Part shown: positions 61,703-64,000 of the stretch, piece by piece | Layout: each line of letters opens with the position of its first letter | Position numbering within the stretch: the stretch's first letter is position 1 | NCBI GenBank assembly: GCA_031264245.1 | Contig: JAISEG010000001.1 | Span: 1 to 64,000 of the forward strand | Length of the DNA: 64,000 nucleotides | Direction: 5' to 3' | DNA from: Oscillospiraceae bacterium | GTDB taxonomy: Bacteria; Bacillota; Clostridia; Oscillospirales; JAAYOS01 | Translations under genes and position numbers: made by a program | The notes under the pieces: generated by a model | Databases searched by the model: none | The model's input: the letters and a program-made list of their open reading frames with translations, nothing else | What the model was told of the DNA's origin: nothing

Positions 61703-62827
61703 TTACACTATGACGACGTTCTTTCCGCTGTTTTTCCCAATATACAGGTTCTTGTCGCTCTTTTCTATGCTCCCCTGCGGCTCCGCGAGCCTTAGCTCAC
61801 TCACGCCGATAGTTACCGTAAAACGCACGTCGCCGCCGGAGGTTTCAACGCTTGACTGCTCGATGGTTTTGCGTATCTTTTCCAGGATTCCGTACGCGAT
61901 GGTTTTGTTTGTGTTGTACAAAACCACGAGGAACTCCTCCCCTCCCCACCTGACGATGAGGTCGGATTTCCTGAGGTTGTCTTTGAGAAGGTCGGATAAA
62001 AACCTCAGCACCTCGTCCCCGACCTTATGCCCCAATGTATCGTTTATCTGCTTAAAATCATCTATATCTATCATAGCGACGCTATACCCGGCGCCCGCGG
62101 CTCCGCCTGACAGGTTCTCGAAAAACGCGTCGGCATACCGCCGGTTGTACAGCCCTGTAAGCGGGTCGGTATGAGCCTGATTGAGAAGCTCCTTTATCTT
62201 CTGCTCGTCCACAAGCTTTTTAAACCCCTGCAAAAAGTTTCCAAGGACGATCAGCAGCGTCGTTCCCAAAAATGTCACCGCAATATTCGCGATATAGTAC
62301 CCCAGCTCCAGCCCGGTGTCCAGCTTCAAATACGAAGTATTGTAATGTGAATATGCGACGCTGAATATCAGGGACAGCATGGCAATGGCGGCGACGCATA
62401 TACGCGTGTTCCTGCCCGAGTATGGAATAATGATTTGCATAACGATAACAAGAAGATAGTAGCCGACTACAAAATTACTTGAACCGGTAAGTATGCTCAT
62501 ATAACCGCTGTAGACGACAACGATCAGGGAAATCATCAAACCGGCGGCGCTGTATTTTCTCCGGCTTACAAGAAACATGCAGAATAAAAACAAAAAAGCA
62601 TGAACAATGTCGTTTACATAAATATGAGCATAGCCGTACGGCGAGAAAAGCGCGAACATCACAACATGCACCATCAGACAAAAAGCCGCGGCGCTTGTCA
62701 ATATCATATACAGATATAATTCCATATCGTCGGAAAATGTGCTGTTCTTCAGTCTCGAAATCAAAAAATTCTGTATTCTTTTAATCATTGAATAATTCAC
62801 CTGTACTTCATAAATGCCGTTTGTCAT
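61703..62827 (-). CDS. Membrane diguanylate cyclase
   Basis: A 374-residue protein with about six N-terminal helices (residues ~35-205) and a GGDEF domain (DPLTGLYNRRYADAFF start, active site GGEEF near 310). RKSD lies five residues before GGEEF, an intact product-inhibition site (RxxD). It makes cyclic di-GMP, opposing the HD-GYP protein at 20965. The ATG at 62827 has AGAGGG 10 bases upstream; the ATG at 62836 abuts that site. Confidence 0.92.
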   Translation of the reverse strand: MTNGIYEVQVNYSMIKRIQNFLISRLKNSTFSDDMELYLYMILTSAAAFCLMVHVVMFALFSPYGYAHIYVNDIVHAFLFLFCMFLVSRRKYSAAGLMISLIVVVYSGYMSILTGSSNFVVGYYLLVIVMQIIIPYSGRNTRICVAAIAMLSLIFSVAYSHYNTSYLKLDTGLELGYYIANIAVTFLGTTLLIVLGNFLQGFKKLVDEQKIKELLNQAHTDPLTGLYNRRYADAFFENLSGGAAGAGYSVAMIDIDDFKQINDTLGHKVGDEVLRFLSDLLKDNLRKSDLIVRWGGEEFLVVLYNTNKTIAYGILEKIRKTIEQSSVETSGGDVRFTVTIGVSELRLAEPQGSIEKSDKNLYIGKNSGKNVVIV

Positions 62828-63264
62828 ACCGCTCATTCCCTCTATATCAATATTACTTTAACTCTTATATAATTTATCGGAATTACCGTGTATAACTTTA
62901 CATGAATCTGTTACAAGTATGTCCAAATTTACGTCCTGTTCATACTTTACTGTATCACAGCGTTATCAACCCTATATATTTATTATATGTGTACCGTTCT
63001 CATTTGTTTAGTATATATCTTCATGTAATATTTTACAAGCGTATAATATACAAATTTTCTCTTTTCTTCCTTTTTTTTACATATCCGCAGATCAGGATTT
63101 GCTTATCCGGTATAAAATAGATTTTTCCGGGAAATCTATAGCAAGCATTGTTAAGTTTTCTTTGTATAATCCCGGCAAAATTGCCCTACAATGCATATTA
63201 GAACAATTTATTCTAAAAGTCAATAGAACAATTTGTTCAATGTAAAATTAATACGGTGATTAGT
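62828..63264. promoter_or_regulatory. 437-base AT-rich divergent intergenic region
   Basis: No gene is seen. On the minus strand TTGTAA (62911-62916) and TATACA (62889-62894), 16 bases apart, could drive the cyclase. Two inverted repeats with AGAACAATTT-type arms, 63198-63216 and 63225-63239, precede the XRE gene and look like its operators. The rest is AT-rich with T runs. Confidence 0.5.
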
Positions 63265-63507
63265 GTGAAATACCAACGGATAAGAAACCTTAGGGAAGAT
63301 AAAGATTTCTCGCAGTCCTATATCGGAAACGCCATAAATGTTCCTCAAAGAACCTACTCATACTATGAAAACGGAGAAAGAACCATCCCCCCGCAGGTAT
63401 TAGTCGCGCTTGCAATATTCCATGGCACAAGCATCGACTATCTTTTGGGGTTGACAGATAATCCGCGGCCTTATGAACGCAGCCGCAAAACAAAGTCTAA
63501 CGCTTAA
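63265..63507 (+). CDS. XRE-family helix-turn-helix regulator
   Basis: An 80-residue Cro/C1 protein: HTH RNLREDKDFSQSYIGNAINVPQRTYSYYENGERTIPPQVL followed by LAIFHGTSIDYLLGLTDN, a typical compact XRE repressor. Starts at GTG 63265 or the in-frame GTG 63256. Two AGAACAATTT-type inverted repeats just upstream suggest autoregulation. A terminator follows. Confidence 0.85.
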   Translation: MKYQRIRNLREDKDFSQSYIGNAINVPQRTYSYYENGERTIPPQVLVALAIFHGTSIDYLLGLTDNPRPYERSRKTKSNA

Positions 63508-63545
63508 AACACACCGGACTTTTGACAAAGCCGGTGTGTTTTTTT
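63506..63545 (+). terminator. Intrinsic terminator after the XRE gene
   Basis: AAAACACACCGG (63506-63517) pairs with CCGGTGTGTTTT (63531-63542), with an inner CTTT/AAAG pair, and is followed by seven T. A textbook intrinsic terminator. Confidence 0.85.
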
Positions 63546-63618
63546 GCAGCTTGTGGTATACTTGTTTTATTATTCATACTAAACCGCAATTAGAGCCATG
63601 CAAAGGAAAAAGAAAATT

Positions 63619-64000
63619 ATGAAGGTAACAAAGCTGGCGGAAGAGTTTTATTTGCAGGATACCCTCACGGTGGCAAGAGACCTTATCGGCTGCTATCTTG
63701 TGCGCCGTGATAAAAACGGAACCGTCGTCGGACGGATAACCGAAACCGAAGCCTATATCGGCGCTGTGGACAAGGCCTGCCACGCCTATCCGAATAAGCT
63801 CACCCCGCGCACCGCGCCGCTCTTTGCCGCGGGCGGAATCGCGTACGTCTATCTTGTCTACGGCATGTATCACTGCCTCAATGTGGTGACCGAGCGGGAG
63901 GGGGCGCCGTGTGCCGTGCTGATCCGGGGAGCGGACGTCGTTTACGGGGAAGAGCTGGCGGCGCGCAGCCGGTACGGTCGTGACCTCCGCGAGCTTTCCG
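63619..64000 (+). CDS. Methylpurine-DNA glycosylase (AAG type), 3'-truncated by window edge
   Basis: The first 127 residues of an AAG/Mpg-family base-excision repair enzyme: VARDLIGCYLVRR, GRITETEAYIG, DKACHAYPNKLTPRTAPLF, and YVYLVYGMYHCLNVVTE. The Glu in TETEAY is the catalytic general base. It excises alkylated purines and related lesions. ATG 63619 has AAAGGA about 12 bases upstream; an in-frame ATG at 63598 is an alternative. The frame is open to base 64000, so the C-terminal third lies outside. Confidence 0.92.
   Translation, partial: MKVTKLAEEFYLQDTLTVARDLIGCYLVRRDKNGTVVGRITETEAYIGAVDKACHAYPNKLTPRTAPLFAAGGIAYVYLVYGMYHCLNVVTEREGAPCAVLIRGADVVYGEELAARSRYGRDLRELS

Overview
The window looks like chromosomal DNA from an anaerobic, endospore-forming member of the Clostridia (Firmicutes), probably of the Oscillospirales/Ruminococcaceae sort. 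The evidence is a dense set of sporulation and germination genes (gerXA-gerXC-gerXB, spoVB, a PdaB-type deacetylase, spoIIR, spoIIAA-spoIIAB-sigF, yunB), strong AGGAGG ribosome sites with many TTG and GTG starts, a T-box leader, a Re-type citrate synthase and a minimal two-gene SUF system. Family placement is inference; no rRNA is present. The window is genomic core with a few accessory patches.

Layout. 0-6.6 kb: helD, then a tricistronic germinant-receptor operon on the minus strand and one tRNA-Arg(ACG). 6.9-10.8 kb: a membrane hybrid histidine kinase directly followed by an orphan solute-binding lipoprotein. 11-14.6 kb: trpB2 under a tryptophan T-box, then the smsCB-like Fe-S assembly pair. 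14.9-20.6 kb: a two-component system, a DUF374 acyltransferase-like protein, a GT4 glycosyltransferase and a DedA protein, together an envelope-lipid flavoured block. 20.9-25.2 kb: an HD-GYP response regulator and a 1030-residue hybrid kinase with receiver and Hpt domains. 25.3-31.8 kb: a small XRE regulator, Re-citrate synthase, archaeal-type phosphoglycerate mutase, spoVB and a ferredoxin-like aldo/keto reductase. 31.9-35.6 kb: an AT-richer accessory patch with a propeller-like lipoprotein, a secreted matrixin-type metalloprotease, a truncated phage tail-protein gene and a toxin-antitoxin pair. 35.8-44.6 kb: a GT39-like membrane protein, the PdaB-type deacetylase, a cluster of tiny minus-strand reading frames facing sodA, then lrp-aminotransferase-DUF362-ispE. 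44.6-54.2 kb: spoIIR, addB-addA and the spoIIA operon. 54.3-64 kb: the feo iron-uptake operon, ligA-yunB, DUF421-DUF4363, a diguanylate cyclase, an XRE regulator and the start of a methylpurine-DNA glycosylase that runs off the window.

Non-coding DNA is unusually structured. Most gene ends carry very long, nearly perfect inverted repeats (up to a 56-base palindrome with no loop). Four elements of 100-128 bases, at 3603-3730, 10973-11076, 28906-29010 and 57264-57363, are long-hairpin repeats that share a GTATATGG-like tip and look like a non-autonomous mobile (MITE/REP-like) family. A second family pairs palindromes with the decamer TTAATCAGCG. The best candidate for an undescribed small genetic unit is 39050-39720: a 28-codon leader frame with a strong ribosome site, a stem that covers the next start codon, a small membrane protein and a coupled 46-residue protein, all divergent from sodA. 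No CRISPR array, intact prophage, insertion sequence, defence island or known secondary-metabolite cluster is visible.
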